A stretch of DNA of 64,000 nt from Dryas octopetala (taxonomy: Eukaryota > Streptophyta > Magnoliopsida > Rosales > Rosaceae). The stretch lies in assembly GCA_963921425.1 (NCBI GenBank), contig OY992839.1, forward strand, positions 10,953,409-11,017,408. Reading direction: 5' to 3'. How positions within the stretch are numbered: the stretch's first letter is position 1; every line of letters begins with the position of its first letter. The notes beneath the pieces were generated by a model. The model ran no database searches. It saw only the letters and a program-made list of their open reading frames with translations, and was not told where the DNA came from. A program made the position numbers and the translations under genes. Positions 23,764 through 34,720 of this stretch are shown here, piece by piece.

Positions 23764-24483
23764 TTGGCAATGGGCTGCTGAGAGGATGCTTTCTCTAGCT
23801 TGAGATTTCCGTCTCTAGACACCACAAAATTACAACAAGCCATACCATCAAGCAAAGATGATGAATAAGACCAACAACCCAACGACAATTCAAAAATGCA
23901 AAAACACATATAATCCCAACAATTCCAATATTCATAAGCCACAAATAATCCCAACAAATTACACAAGGGAACACAAACCAGCAAACAAACACATGGTCCC
24001 AAGCAAGTTTAGAGAAACATAAATTGTATGTTTGGAGAAAGAGAACAGATACCCGAGAGGACAAGCCATAACATCCATTTCGAACATGTTCAAGAAATAA
24101 GTGGAAACACAAAGAAACAAGCAACAAAGAAGACAAAGCAAGTTAGAAAACAGAAAAAAAAATTAACATAATATTTAAGGAGAAGGAAGAAATTGTCGAA
24201 AATTAGAGAAATACCTTGGTCAAGAACACAAAATATAACAACACAAATCAATGGGTAATCTTCAGAATGGGCCGAAAAGTGAGAGGTAAGAAGAAATTTT
24301 GAGATTAAATGTGATTTGATGAGGGATTGGGAGGAGGAAGAGAGAAGAAAATAAGAGAGAATGAAGAGAAGAGGAGCAACGCAGTGGAGAAAGAGGGGGG
24401 GCACGGGACACGAGACACGCAAGAAAGAAAGAGAACAAAATAAATAAATAAAAAATGACAGAAAATTTTGGTAAAAAAAGAGA
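23764..24483. other. Low-complexity flank of the transposon-protein fragment
   Basis: Purine-rich on plus, with overlapping minus frames full of Phe/Leu/Ser, consistent with non-coding CT-rich sequence. GAGATTTCCGTCTCT occurs twice (about 23,749 and 23,801). No gene supported. Confidence 0.4.
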
Positions 24484-24850
24484 AGGACCTCTGGAGGTCC
24501 GGTTCTCATTCAAATTAGAAGCAAAGATCATGAAGCATCGCCCCTGGAGGTCCGGTCCTCAAAATGGAGGTCCGGTTCTCAATTGAAGCAGAAAAATTGG
24601 ATTGCCTCTGGAGGACCGGACTTGTTAAGAGAGGTCCGGTACTCCTCTTTTTTTTTTTTTTTTTAATAATTTAAATGAATTTTGTGTCCTCCAAAAGGAG
24701 GTCCGGTTTTTAGTCAATAGAAGCAAAGATGATGAAGCATTGCCCCTGGAGGTCCGGTCCTCAAAAAGGAGGTCTGGTTCTCAATTCGAGCAGAAATGTT
24801 GGATCGCCTCTGGAGGACTGGTCTTCTCAAGAGAGGTCCGGTCCTCTTTT
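24484..24850. repeat. Second GGAGGTCCGG repeat block
   Basis: Two imperfect copies of a ~230-base unit (starting near 24,520 and 24,718, sharing GAAGCAAAGATGATGAAGCA-like and GGAGGTCCGGTCCTCAAAA lines), each with several GGTCCGG cores like those at 21.7-22.3 kb. Confidence 0.7.
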
Positions 24851-25173
24851 GCTTTTGTTATTTTTTTCCTATTTTTATTATTATTTTTTTAAATATGAAG
24901 TTTGTGCAATCGAACCTAAAAACCACTTAAATACATGCCCTTTAACTTTTTATTTTTATTTTTAAATGAACAAGCATAATGAAATGCATGAAGTTCAATT
25001 CAAGGAAACACATTTTGGTGCATCAATGACAATAAAAGCAATGATTTAACAAGCAAGATATTTGAACATAATCAAAATATTAGAACAAGCCAGAACCTTA
25101 GTTTTTACTAATATAAGTTAAGGCATACATAGTAAATAAAAAGGGTATTATGGGGCACCCTCAACACATTTGC

Positions 25174-25749
25174 CTAATCTGACCAATTCATTCCATAACT
25201 ATTAGTGTCATTTAGAGAGAATGCTTCACTGTCATTGATATCATTCAACCATGACCCCCGAATGTCACTCTTAGCTGGGGATTTAGCATTAGAAGGTTTT
25301 CCTTGTTCTATTGCATGGCCATTGTCGAAAAAAGCCTCTTTGGGTGTAGGAGAAAAAGGACCTATGCTTACAATTTCTTTTTCAACATGGTGCATTACTA
25401 AAGTTAGGTTCATACGCTTAGTATATCCATAATCGAATTCGACATTTTTTTCAGCAAATTGATTACCTTTCTTAGCATGAACTAACCTGTCATTTGGAGA
25501 TCGCTGGCCAGGAATTGGTTCTCCAAAGAAGTTGGTGTCACCTAGGCCGTTTCGGTAAGGAAGAACGTGTCGAGTTGCTGGCACCCAATTGGCCAACACA
25601 GAATTTTGGAAATCCTTCATTTCATGAGGATTCTCACTTGAATCAGTTTGCGAGCACGCATCCGAGGGTGGTGTATCATAACTTGAGTCTTCAAACCATA
25701 ACTCATGATAAACATTAAGATTAACTGGGGTTCTAACTTTCATAGGCAT
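25174..25749 (-). CDS. Unidentified 191-residue protein inside the CACTA element
   Basis: An uninterrupted intronless frame from ATG (25747-25749). It is polar and acidic, without membrane segments or a signal peptide. Readable stretches include KVRTPVNLNVYHELWFEDSS, NWVPATRHVLPYRNGLGDTN and SIGPFSPTPKEAFFDNGH. A TATATAT sequence lies about 60 bases upstream on the minus strand. It is divergent from the 149-residue ORF at 26,271, with about 520 bases between them. I recognise no domain. It may be an accessory CACTA gene, a captured host gene or chance; the length and clean frame in AT-rich DNA argue against chance. Confidence 0.5.
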   Translation of the reverse strand: MPMKVRTPVNLNVYHELWFEDSSYDTPPSDACSQTDSSENPHEMKDFQNSVLANWVPATRHVLPYRNGLGDTNFFGEPIPGQRSPNDRLVHAKKGNQFAEKNVEFDYGYTKRMNLTLVMHHVEKEIVSIGPFSPTPKEAFFDNGHAIEQGKPSNAKSPAKSDIRGSWLNDINDSEAFSLNDTNSYGMNWSD

Positions 25750-26193
25750 GATTATTTTTTCTATATGTCAAGTGTGGCAGAGTGAGAGCATTAAATGGTT
25801 TATGGTGCATATATAGTAGAAAGAAATGACAATCAACACTACACTCCATGCACATGCTTGCTTATCATACGAATCTTGACTATATGTCATTGAAATGAAT
25901 AAAGTTCCTGCACTTAGCAGTTGATGGTGCATGCAGTGGGAATCTCTGGTGCACTCGTGACCACTCTCTTACCAAGTTAGTAATTTCAATTATTTTTTCA
26001 ACGTAATTCACACATTATTGGTCTGTACTCAATCAAACCATGTATAATCCACTATTTGCCTTGTGTGTTATGACATAAGGTTGTCACCCAATTGTCCATT
26101 TCACAATAATGAACTCCATACCAATCTATTTTGTCTAGTTTCATCAGTGTTTCAATTATTTTTCTTTGTCAGAAGTGTTTCAATAGTTAAGAC

Positions 26194-26201
26194 TCTATAA
26201 A
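26194..26201 (+). promoter_or_regulatory. Putative TATA box of the 26,271 ORF
   Basis: CTATAAATATG lies about 70-75 bases before the ATG at 26,271, a plausible plant core-promoter spacing. Confidence 0.35.
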
Positions 26202-26270
26202 TATGTAATCTCTACATAGAGTGATAGAAAATCATATGGGTTGCTGCATTTGCGTTTAAAATAAACAATC

Positions 26271-26720
26271 ATGAGGCAAGGTAGTAGCTCATCCAGTAAA
26301 TCCAATCGTCCCTTAGATAATGGAGAGTCATCATCTGCTCATCCTCATCCACTGCATTCATATGCTAATCCTTCTCATGACATTGTTCGAGATACAGTGG
26401 ATTTCAATAATTTTAAGCAAGAGCTAGTTGCATTTGATCTCCCTAATGGTATAGAGGCGCCGACACCATGCCCACCACTCGATGAGGGCCAGAATGTTAA
26501 GAGTCTTAGTCCTTCGAGGAGCATTTCTAGTTCTCCAAGAGGTATGCCATTTGGTCCTCAATGGTCACCATTGGTGGAACCTCCTACACCTTACATAGAG
26601 GTTAGGGAGGTATATAACCACAACACAGAACCGAAAAATAGTGGATCAAAGAGCCCTATGAGGGATCCAAAAATAGCGTACCCGATCTACATTAATTGCA
26701 TCAAATACTTTAAATACTAG
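26271..26720 (+). CDS. Unidentified 149-residue Ser/Pro-rich protein inside the CACTA element
   Basis: A clean frame from ATG to TAG. The N-terminus is rich in Ser and polar residues (MRQGSSSSSKSNRPLDNGES), followed by DFNNFKQELVAFDLPNGIE and a Pro/Ser-rich middle (SLSPSRSISSSPRGMPFGPQ) that looks disordered. It is the only long plus-strand frame in the element and is paired head-to-head with the 191-residue frame. No known domain recognised. It may be a regulatory peptide of the element or a captured gene. Confidence 0.45.
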   Translation: MRQGSSSSSKSNRPLDNGESSSAHPHPLHSYANPSHDIVRDTVDFNNFKQELVAFDLPNGIEAPTPCPPLDEGQNVKSLSPSRSISSSPRGMPFGPQWSPLVEPPTPYIEVREVYNHNTEPKNSGSKSPMRDPKIAYPIYINCIKYFKY

Positions 26721-27510
26721 CCTTGTTTCATATATTGTCCATTGTATGTTATTTTGTTGATCATCTTAAGGTTACCAAACAAATCCATGTAGATCTTCAA
26801 AATTATCGTGTATCACATCTATGTACATAATATATAATATCAATATTCTATGGAAGCAAATTCATAATTTAATATTATTGATTACCCAACTAGCTACTAA
26901 TCATACATACAAATAAATCTGTATTGTCTCTTGCTAACCAATCTGCTAGTCATCACACTAACCTGCATTAACAATAAAACATTGAATTAATTAGTAAATC
27001 CATGGAACATGCCATTGAATAAACATAATGTTAAATTGGGTGATACTATCCATCCATATATGCTTTCTCTCTTGTTCAATAGCAAAATGCTATTTAAATT
27101 TCGGCAGCATTTCGTTTGTTTTTTCAACATTTCCTCAAATTGTATAACTTCTAAACCATACTAAATTGCATCCTCATATATCCACTAGTATTATCACGTA
27201 CCATTTCCATTAGAAAACAACCATCTTATGGTTATGACATGAAAATAAGCACAGTAACAACAATGAGTATAATGTTCCATATTGCATGTCTTAAAATACA
27301 ACATGTGAATCAAATCAATTTGTTTTCTCGATATTGCAAGTCTAATTTAAGTTCAGATCACTAGGAACACAAATTAAAAAAACCAAAGTATTATATGTTC
27401 ACATGTTCATTAGAGGGATATAATTAGTCATGGCCGAAAAACCAAATAACCATTTCATGATGTTTGCCTTAAAGTGTGATATTCAAAATAAGATTTACCT
27501 GGCTGTCTAT
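26721..27510. other. CACTA interior, no gene seen
   Basis: AT-rich DNA between the plus-strand ORF and the end of the TNP2 gene; presumably 3' sequences of both. Confidence 0.4.
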
Positions 27511-30500
27511 TTAAGTCACCATCACATCTTCCACATCTGTTCGGACCTCTACTTCGTCGATCACATTAATTGCATCATCCAAGTTTTGAGGTGCATAAAT
27601 ATCATGGGTTGTTACTATGCCCATGTCAAAATAATCTCTAGGCCTTGTTTTCACCGCAACATGCCAAACTGGTTGATTTAGATCTTGCACATAAAACACC
27701 TGATGTGCTTGTGACCCTAAAATAAATGTGTCATGTGGGGGCATCAATCGATTGAAGTTCACTAATGTAAACCCATATTCATCTATTTTAATACCACTTC
27801 GGCGGCCTTGTCCATTTATCTAGTCACAATCAAATAACACCACATGTCGGTCATTATGATAGTCTAAATCAATAATGTCATTCAGTACACCATAATAGTC
27901 AACCATGGATGAGCTCGAATTAGTATCTTCAACTATAGAATAATTCTCATTCTCACCTTGTACAAATACACCACTATTTTGTGACTGGCCACCCTCATCA
28001 ACAGATTTCACATGGAACCGATAACCATTCATTATGTATTTTTTCCAACGACCAGCTCGCCCGCTCGGTCCACTAGCCAATGCGCACAAGTCGTCACTAA
28101 TGTCACAAACCCCACTATCTATTTGGTCATCGATCTGCATAAATGACATATTATACACTATTCCGGAATATATCAACATCATTATAAATATATCAATTAC
28201 TAGCAGGATACTAACATGTATTCGAAACCACTCCGGAAATGACAAGTGCGCTAATTGTATAGATTCTGCTTCACTTATGCGTGGTCCTCGATTTTCCTTC
28301 TCACGATCAATGTGTTCCCTAATAAACGAAATAAATGATAAGATAGTTTGACAATTCTTTGAAAAAAATTAAACCATCCATTATTATCACATTCACATCA
28401 ACATCTTATGTATTGCATCTTATATATGGTTGGACTTCGGGGCAGTTGAGCAACACATGCAAGTGTGCTCTTTCCCATTTTGATTGGTCTAGGTTGAATA
28501 GTTCTACTCTCCCAAGAGATCTTCCAGGTCCTGAAAATATTACTAGTCCTTCACGTGCACCACTCCCTACCGCATCAACATTTCAACTAGCTAGGCCTAT
28601 TTCGACGTGTAACAGTTTCGTCGCCAAGTTACATAGAGCAAAAAGTTAAACACTCTTCAACGATATACCATTCGGCGATGCTGCCCTCAGGACGATATTT
28701 GTTACAAACATATTTCTTGAGTGTTTGCAAGTATCTGCATAAAATAATTAACGTGGTGATGAGCATAATTAAAAGAAAACTAACCCAAATCAAATTGTAA
28801 ATTATATATAACTTGTTCATGTTTGCTTTATGTAACAGAGGAGAATAAAGCAAATAATAAATAAAATATATTTATACATTACATACTTTTTTTTTAATCG
28901 AAAGACAACACAAACTAGAGGGCATAAGCATTTGCTGCCCTCAATATTCAAATAATTCATCAATATATTTATTTTTTTTAGGTAGCTGTTGGTACTTGTT
29001 AATTGTCTTTATATCCATTTTTAACGTGGTCAGTTGGATATACAATAATAGTATATAGTGTCTTTAAGTATTAAAAACTCAGGTCAAGTATTGTACTTGT
29101 ACATAAAGGCCAATTATATGTTATATCCCAATGTTGAAGCAAAACCTTGAGATTTAGGGCAAAAAAACAAGAGAGATACGGTTTGAGAACATACAACACC
29201 ACCTTATATAGGGACTAAACTTCAGCCAAAACTAGTTTTCATCAAATTTCATCTTAAAATAAATAAAGCACTAAGGCCTCGTTTGTTTCACAGGACTGTC
29301 TTGGCATGGACTAGCTATCGGGACTGACATGGACTAGCTTGGCATGGACTAAGCTAGCTAAGAACTGCCTTTATGTTTGGTGTAGTGCAGGACTAACAAC
29401 CTGGATAATGAAAATAGTCCTGTCCTATGTTTGGTGCAGTGCAGGACTAACAAGTTGGAAAATTAATTTTTGAAACAAAATCATAAATCCCCATATTTAA
29501 TTTTTAAAATAATTAAACATATTAATTATAAAAAAATTTCAATTTAGTTTGAAGACCTAAATAATTAAATTATAAAATCTCTTAAAATAGTTTCAATGCA
29601 ATAAATTGGGGTGACCACTTTTAAAATGCTATAACTTTCTTATTTACTGTTGAATTTTTTGAACAATTCCAATATTGTTTTTATGACATTGTAAACAATG
29701 CATGAAATTAAACAAATTTGGGATCCAACCAATTCTCTCTACACTGATTTAGTGATTCCCAAAGAAGCCCAACTCCTCGGGTGCAAGTCTGATTTTTGTT
29801 TTAACAATTTAATAATGATAAAAAGGGAAAAATAAAAAAGAGAGAAGAACAAAACCCACCAAAAAAAATTGGAAATAAAAATCAAGAAATTAAAGAAAAT
29901 AAAAACATGAAAAAAAAGAAAAAAAAGAAAGGAAACAAACCCAGAAAAATCTCAAGTCATCCATTCTATATATCAATCCCCAAAGAACCCAATAGATCAA
30001 GGCAATCTGGTGAAAGAGAAATTAAAGAAAAAAAAAAAGGAAAAAACACAGAAAAGCCATCAAGGAAAAAACACAGAAACAGAGGTCCATTTGATGGTCT
30101 CGACTTGATCGAGAAAGACAAGGCTACTAGCAGTTCCATGATCGCCACCTCCGATCTTGAAAGTTGCTGATGATGAATTTGAAAGTGGGGTGGTCGATGG
30201 GGAATGAGCGACTGTCGAAGAGGGAGCCGTCGAGGACGTTGAGGTGGGGCTGATGACTGATGAGAGCAGTCTGAGCAGTGAGCAGATGAGATCGAAGAAG
30301 AGAGAGAAGAGAGAGTCTGAGACTGAGAGGAGAGACAAGTTCGAAGAGAGAGTGAGAGACTGATTCGATTAGGGGTGAGAGAGAGAGAGAGAGGGTGCGA
30401 TGAGGCCGGAGCTGGGTAGGCGGAGTGCGACTGGGGGGCTGGGTGGGGGGTGGGGTGGGGATGTGCTGGGTTGGGGGGGAGAAGCGAAGGACGGGCTGGG

Positions 30501-33170
30501 GATGGTTGCAATCGGGTGGGGTGCGTCTTAGCTAGTACAAGCCAAGAAGGTTCTTAGTTAAACCTCCACTTTCTCACGGGTTTCACTAAGCCCATTTAAG
30601 AAGGTTCATTTAAGTTAGAGGGGATTCACTAAGCCCCTCTTTTTTTAATCCCACTCTCACCAAACATGGGCTTAGGGTCTTAACTAAGCCAATCCCTGTT
30701 AAGAAGGTGAAACAAACGGGCCCTTAAAGAGTAACTTAGGAAAAAAATATATTGACCATTATTTCATAATCCAGACTAATAAATGTGTTGTTTTTTCTTC
30801 TCCAATTCTAAAATTGCTTGTAAAGAATAGGAAAAACACTAACTTAATAAAGGACATGAAATGGTTTCATGGCAATTCATTTACCTTTCCTCTAAAAAAT
30901 AAAGCAAATTCAAAAAGTTTAGACATATACCTCTCAATTGGGTACATCCACCTGTATTGTACAGGACCAGCTATTGCTGCTTCATCAGCAAGGTGAATAG
31001 GCAAGTGAACCATTGAGTCAAAAAATGCCGGCGGCAATAACTTTTCTAATTCACATAATGTAATTGCGATTCTTTGAGACAAAACTTGAAAGTGACCAGT
31101 AGTGCCAACTTTAGAACAGAGGTTTCGAAAAAATGAACTAAGCTCGAGTAGCACATGAATCACATTTCTTGGTAAGATCCCACGAATTGCAATAGGAATC
31201 AAGTATTGCATAAGTATATGGCAATCATGGCTCTTTAGACCTATTAATTTCTTCTCTTCGACTTTAACACATCTGGCTATGTTGGAGGAAAACCCATCAG
31301 GAACCTTGACTGATGCAAGGACTTTGCACATTGACGTTTTTTCTTCATTTGATAAGGTGAAAGGGCTCGGGGGTAGTTTTGTTCTTCCCCCTTCAAGTAT
31401 GGGATGTAGTTTTTTTTTCACTTTTAGATCCACCAAATCCAAGCGAGCCTTGAATGTGTCTTTGTTTTTCCCATCAATACATAACAACGTCCCCAAAACA
31501 TCTGTGACGTTTTTTTCAATATGCATCACATCCAGATTATGTCGAATAAGAAGATCCTTCCAATATGGTAGATAAAAAGAAATGCTTTTTTTCTTCCATG
31601 GACCATCATACTTGGCAGCCTCATGTTTGCGCTTGCGAGTTGAAGATTTCTTTTTACCCTTACCGAATTGAAATGTTAACCCACTTAATGAAGCCAGACA
31701 CTCTCCACCTGTCATAGGAATTGGTGGTAAACCATGCTCTTGGGATCCGTTAAATGAATGAGTCAATCTTCGAAACCGATGATTGATAGGCAACCATCGA
31801 CGATGACCAAGATAACATTCTTTTTGACTTACATTCAACCTTAGGGAATATGTCCCATATGCACATTGTGGGCATGCCTTCTTCCCTTTAGTGCTCCAAC
31901 CTGATAGCATCGCATATGCTGGAAAATCATTAATTGTCCACAATACAGCAGCACGCATGTTGAAAGTCTCTTTTTTTACTGCATCAAATGTTGGTAACCC
32001 ATGTTCCCAAAGAGTCTTCAACTCCTCCACTAAAGGTTGAAGATAAATATCTATATCATTACCGGGACTCTTAGGACCAGGAATAAGCAATGAAAGCATT
32101 AATGGTTGTTTCATGCATAGCCACGGTGGAAGATTATAAACTGAAATTATCACTGGCCAAGTACTGTGGGATAAGCTCATCATACCGAAAGGATTAAATC
32201 CATCACTAGCCAACCCTAAGCGCACATTACGTGGCTCTGAACCAAAGGATGGATCCAAATTATCTAATTTTTCCCACGCTGGTGAGTCTGCAGGATGCCT
32301 AAGCACACCATCCACCTGTCTGCATTCGGCATGCCATACCATAGAATCAGCGGTATGATGTGACATATAAAGACGTTGGAGTCGTGGTCCCAAAGGAAAG
32401 TAACGTAACACCTTATTAGCAACTTTATTACGAGTGACATGTCCGGCCTCTATGTTTTCCTTGTAACATGGTTTGCCACACACATGACATGATGTATTGT
32501 TGGTATGCTCTTTCCAATATAACATGCAATCTTTTGGGCATGCATCAATTTTTTCATAACTCAAACCCAAGTTAGTAATGAACTTCTTGGTCTTATAAAA
32601 ACTAGGTGGCAAATTCACCCCTTTCGGAAACCAATCCTTTAGCAAAGTCAGCAATTCTGTAAAAGATGTGTTGGTCCAAGAATGCAAGCACTTGATCTGA
32701 TATAATCTCACCAAGAAGGAAAGCTTAGTTCTGCCACAGCCTGGGTACAACTCTACTTTAACATCCTCCATCACATGGAAAAAATGTTCAGCATCAGAAG
32801 TGGGCCCAGAAGGAGGGGAGGTATCATCATTAGTTCCAGCAGTATATTCAAACCCATGCATTCCAAAGGCATCATGCAACATACCAGTCATATCTTCATT
32901 CTCAACATGGGTTGCTTCAGTGTTAGCCATAGGCAACTGCTCCCCATACGATGTCCATGGTGCATTAACATAATCTTCGTCCATACCATCAACAAAAATG
33001 TGTTCTTCAACTTCTATAGGTGACTTCCAATACCGATTACAACATTGACTACACGGGCACTTAATGTCACCATCAAATGCGGATACTCTTAATGCATGGG
33101 CGATGAATGCACGTAGCCTTGTCAAATATTTGTCACTCATACGATCCAAAAATACCCAATCTTTATCCAT
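27511..33170 (-). pseudogene. CACTA TNP2-type transposase, four exons, with stops in the C-terminal part
   Basis: Exon 1 is 33170-30931 (746 codons, intact): an N-terminal transposase-associated zinc-binding region (CPCSQCCNRYW), then the Transposase_21 region with a CHVCGKPCY zinc-like motif, LGLASDGFNPFG, and HNLDVMHIEKNVTDVL, and the start of the DUF4218-like region (MVHLPIHLADEAAIAGPVQY). Exon 2 starts at 28734 and splices perfectly (PIE-R-YLQTLKKYVCNK), but a TAA follows ECLTFCSM and a frame change precedes ERAHLHVLLNCPEV. Exon 3 is 28318-28216 (SEAESIQLAHLSFPEWFRIH). Exon 4 is 28134-27511, encoding the DUF4216 region (YYGVLNDIIDLDYHNDRHVV), with a TAG at 27820-27822 where Trp is expected. 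The first intron holds a 1.45-kb nested element. The protein would cut and join the CACTA ends; this copy is probably inactive beyond exon 1. Confidence 0.88.
29275..30724. mobile_element. Harbinger-like TIR element nested in the TNP2 intron
   Basis: The left end GGCCTCGTTTGTTTCA mirrors the right end TGAAACAAACGGGCCCT. The trinucleotide TAA flanks both sides (29272-29274 and 30725-30727), as PIF/Harbinger elements prefer. It lies within the first TNP2 intron (28735-30930), so it could have entered without harming splicing. The left part holds a twice-repeated TTGGTGYAGTGCAGGACTAA line. The right part (about 30,170-30,530) is strongly GA/G-rich and unlike its surroundings. No transposase is recognised, so it is non-autonomous and may carry captured leader sequence. 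Confidence 0.7.
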
Positions 33171-34359
33171 TGATAATTCACTCTCTACCTAGTAATTAGA
33201 AGAAAACTAAGTCAATTTCCAAAAAAATCCAAAAAATAATAGTAGACGAAGCCCATAAAGATTTAAAATAAAAAAGTGGATGTATGAACAATAGGAAATT
33301 TGCTTGGATGCAGTTTCCCAATACATACTTATGACAATTGATGGATATATTCAAGAATTAATTTTAATTTCTACTGTAACCACCTGCTTGTTGTTCATTT
33401 GCTTATACTCAAAACTGCCAAGGCCAATACAGAGAGAGAATAATAAAAACACGGGTTGGGAGGAAGAAGGATAACTAAATAGGATCAAAAAATTTCATTT
33501 TATTCACTACCTTTGCTGATAACAATTATATCTACATGTAAAAAGAAATTGAGACTACAACAAACTTGATTTCAATTGTGAAAGCGCACAGACCAAGCTT
33601 CAAGTTTTCTTGTTTGTTCTGTATTTAGAATCTTAAAAAAAAACTGCAGGAATATAGGTCGGATCAAATATACAATTAGGTATTGTAATATTAAAAATGC
33701 AATACTAAAAATTAAATGCTTGCTAAATTAAAATGTCAAACAAAATACATACATATGGGGATTATTCTCATCACGCAAGTGACAAACCAAATGCATACTC
33801 ATATAATATATTCATAACATATATTATAAAGTCATCAACTTAAAAAATGTGAATTCCTAAATTGCAATCAAACCCAATATTTCTATTATTCTAAATCAAT
33901 CATATGTAGAGCATAAATGGTAAGTCTAACATGTAATAATTCAAGTTTAATTTGCCAAATTGTGATTGTCAATTCCTCAATCATTAATCTAATCCTACCT
34001 TTTTCTTTGTTGAACTTCATAGCCAACATCCCGTTTCAATAAATTTATACCTAACAAAACATAATGGGAATGAAGTATAAGAAGACTACCATTACATACT
34101 TAATTAGCCAAATTTGGGATATGAGTATACTAAATAAACTTATACCTGGCCTTATCTAATCTTTGAGTGCTGAAAAATTTCTCAATCAAAGAGGGGAAGA
34201 GAAGGGGGTTTTGCTTCTGCGCGCGGTGGGTACTGCGAAGTCCTAGTCAATCTGTATTATCTATTTGGCGTGGTAAATTGGAGAGGGAAGGAGGAGGGGG
34301 TATTACTTTTGGTCATGGCACAGTATGCAAACAGTGAATGATAGTTAAAATATAAAGGA
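33171..34359. other. Upstream region of TNP2 (promoter side of the CACTA element)
   Basis: No coding sequence recognised. It should contain the transposon promoter for the minus-strand TNP2 gene. The segment near 34,207-34,300 is GC-richer than its neighbours. Confidence 0.4.
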
Positions 34360-34720
34360 CATATCCAAAACCGTGAGAGTTTAGGAAATTGCCAACGGCA
34401 ACTTATATAAAATTTGACCAATCCTTATACTAGTACATGACACGGTTTGTTCATCTGTGAATTACTACATGGCACAGTTTGCTCATATGTGAAGTTATTC
34501 ATTTCTTAGTTGGCTTTCAGCGGCTTCACGCAGCCCAATACGATGATTTTTAATAATACTCACAGTTTACCATGAATATTATTAAATTACTCACTCTTTC
34601 TCCATGTCAACTAATTTGGAGTTACTGATTACTCCAAACCATGTGTTAAAATGTTCTAATCTCATCCTTAGCTAATTGTGAGTCAAAGTTCAGTGCCTAC
34701 TGTCCATTTTTCCAGTAGTG
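34360..34720. repeat. CACTA right subterminal repeats
   Basis: Motifs related to the left end: AAACCGTGAGAG near 34,367, GACACGGTTTGTTCATCTGTG near 34,440 (first 20 bases match best), GGCACAGTTTGCTCATATGTG near 34,472 (likewise), and CTCACAGTTTACC near 34,559. They are probable transposase-accessory binding sites. Confidence 0.55.

Larger units (their letters stand above)
15052..34720 (-). mobile_element. CACTA (En/Spm) DNA transposon, 19.7 kb, with nested insertions
   Basis: The left terminus reads CACTACTACAAAATCC and the right terminus ends TTTTTCCAGTAGTG, whose complement is CACTACTGGAAAAA. The flanking trinucleotide TAT (15049-15051 and 34721-34723) is the target duplication, as expected for CACTA elements. 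The sequence at about 40,475-40,500 joins the two flanks without the element (ACCACTAT directly followed by GTAACACC), proving both ends. Subterminal repeats with a CACGGTTT/AAACCGTG core occur at both ends. The transposase genes read on the minus strand, so the functional 5' end is on the right. Both main genes carry stops, so it is probably not autonomous now. Confidence 0.95.

Noticed and set aside
24090..24531. Hydrophobic minus frames that look like membrane proteins
   Set aside because: Overlapping Phe/Leu/Ser-rich frames from purine-rich plus-strand DNA; no start context or homology, and two frames are open at once.
29966..30511. Long Pro/Ser-rich minus frame inside the Harbinger-like element
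   Set aside because: It is a by-product of CT-rich low-complexity DNA; no domain, and the overlapping frames are equally open.
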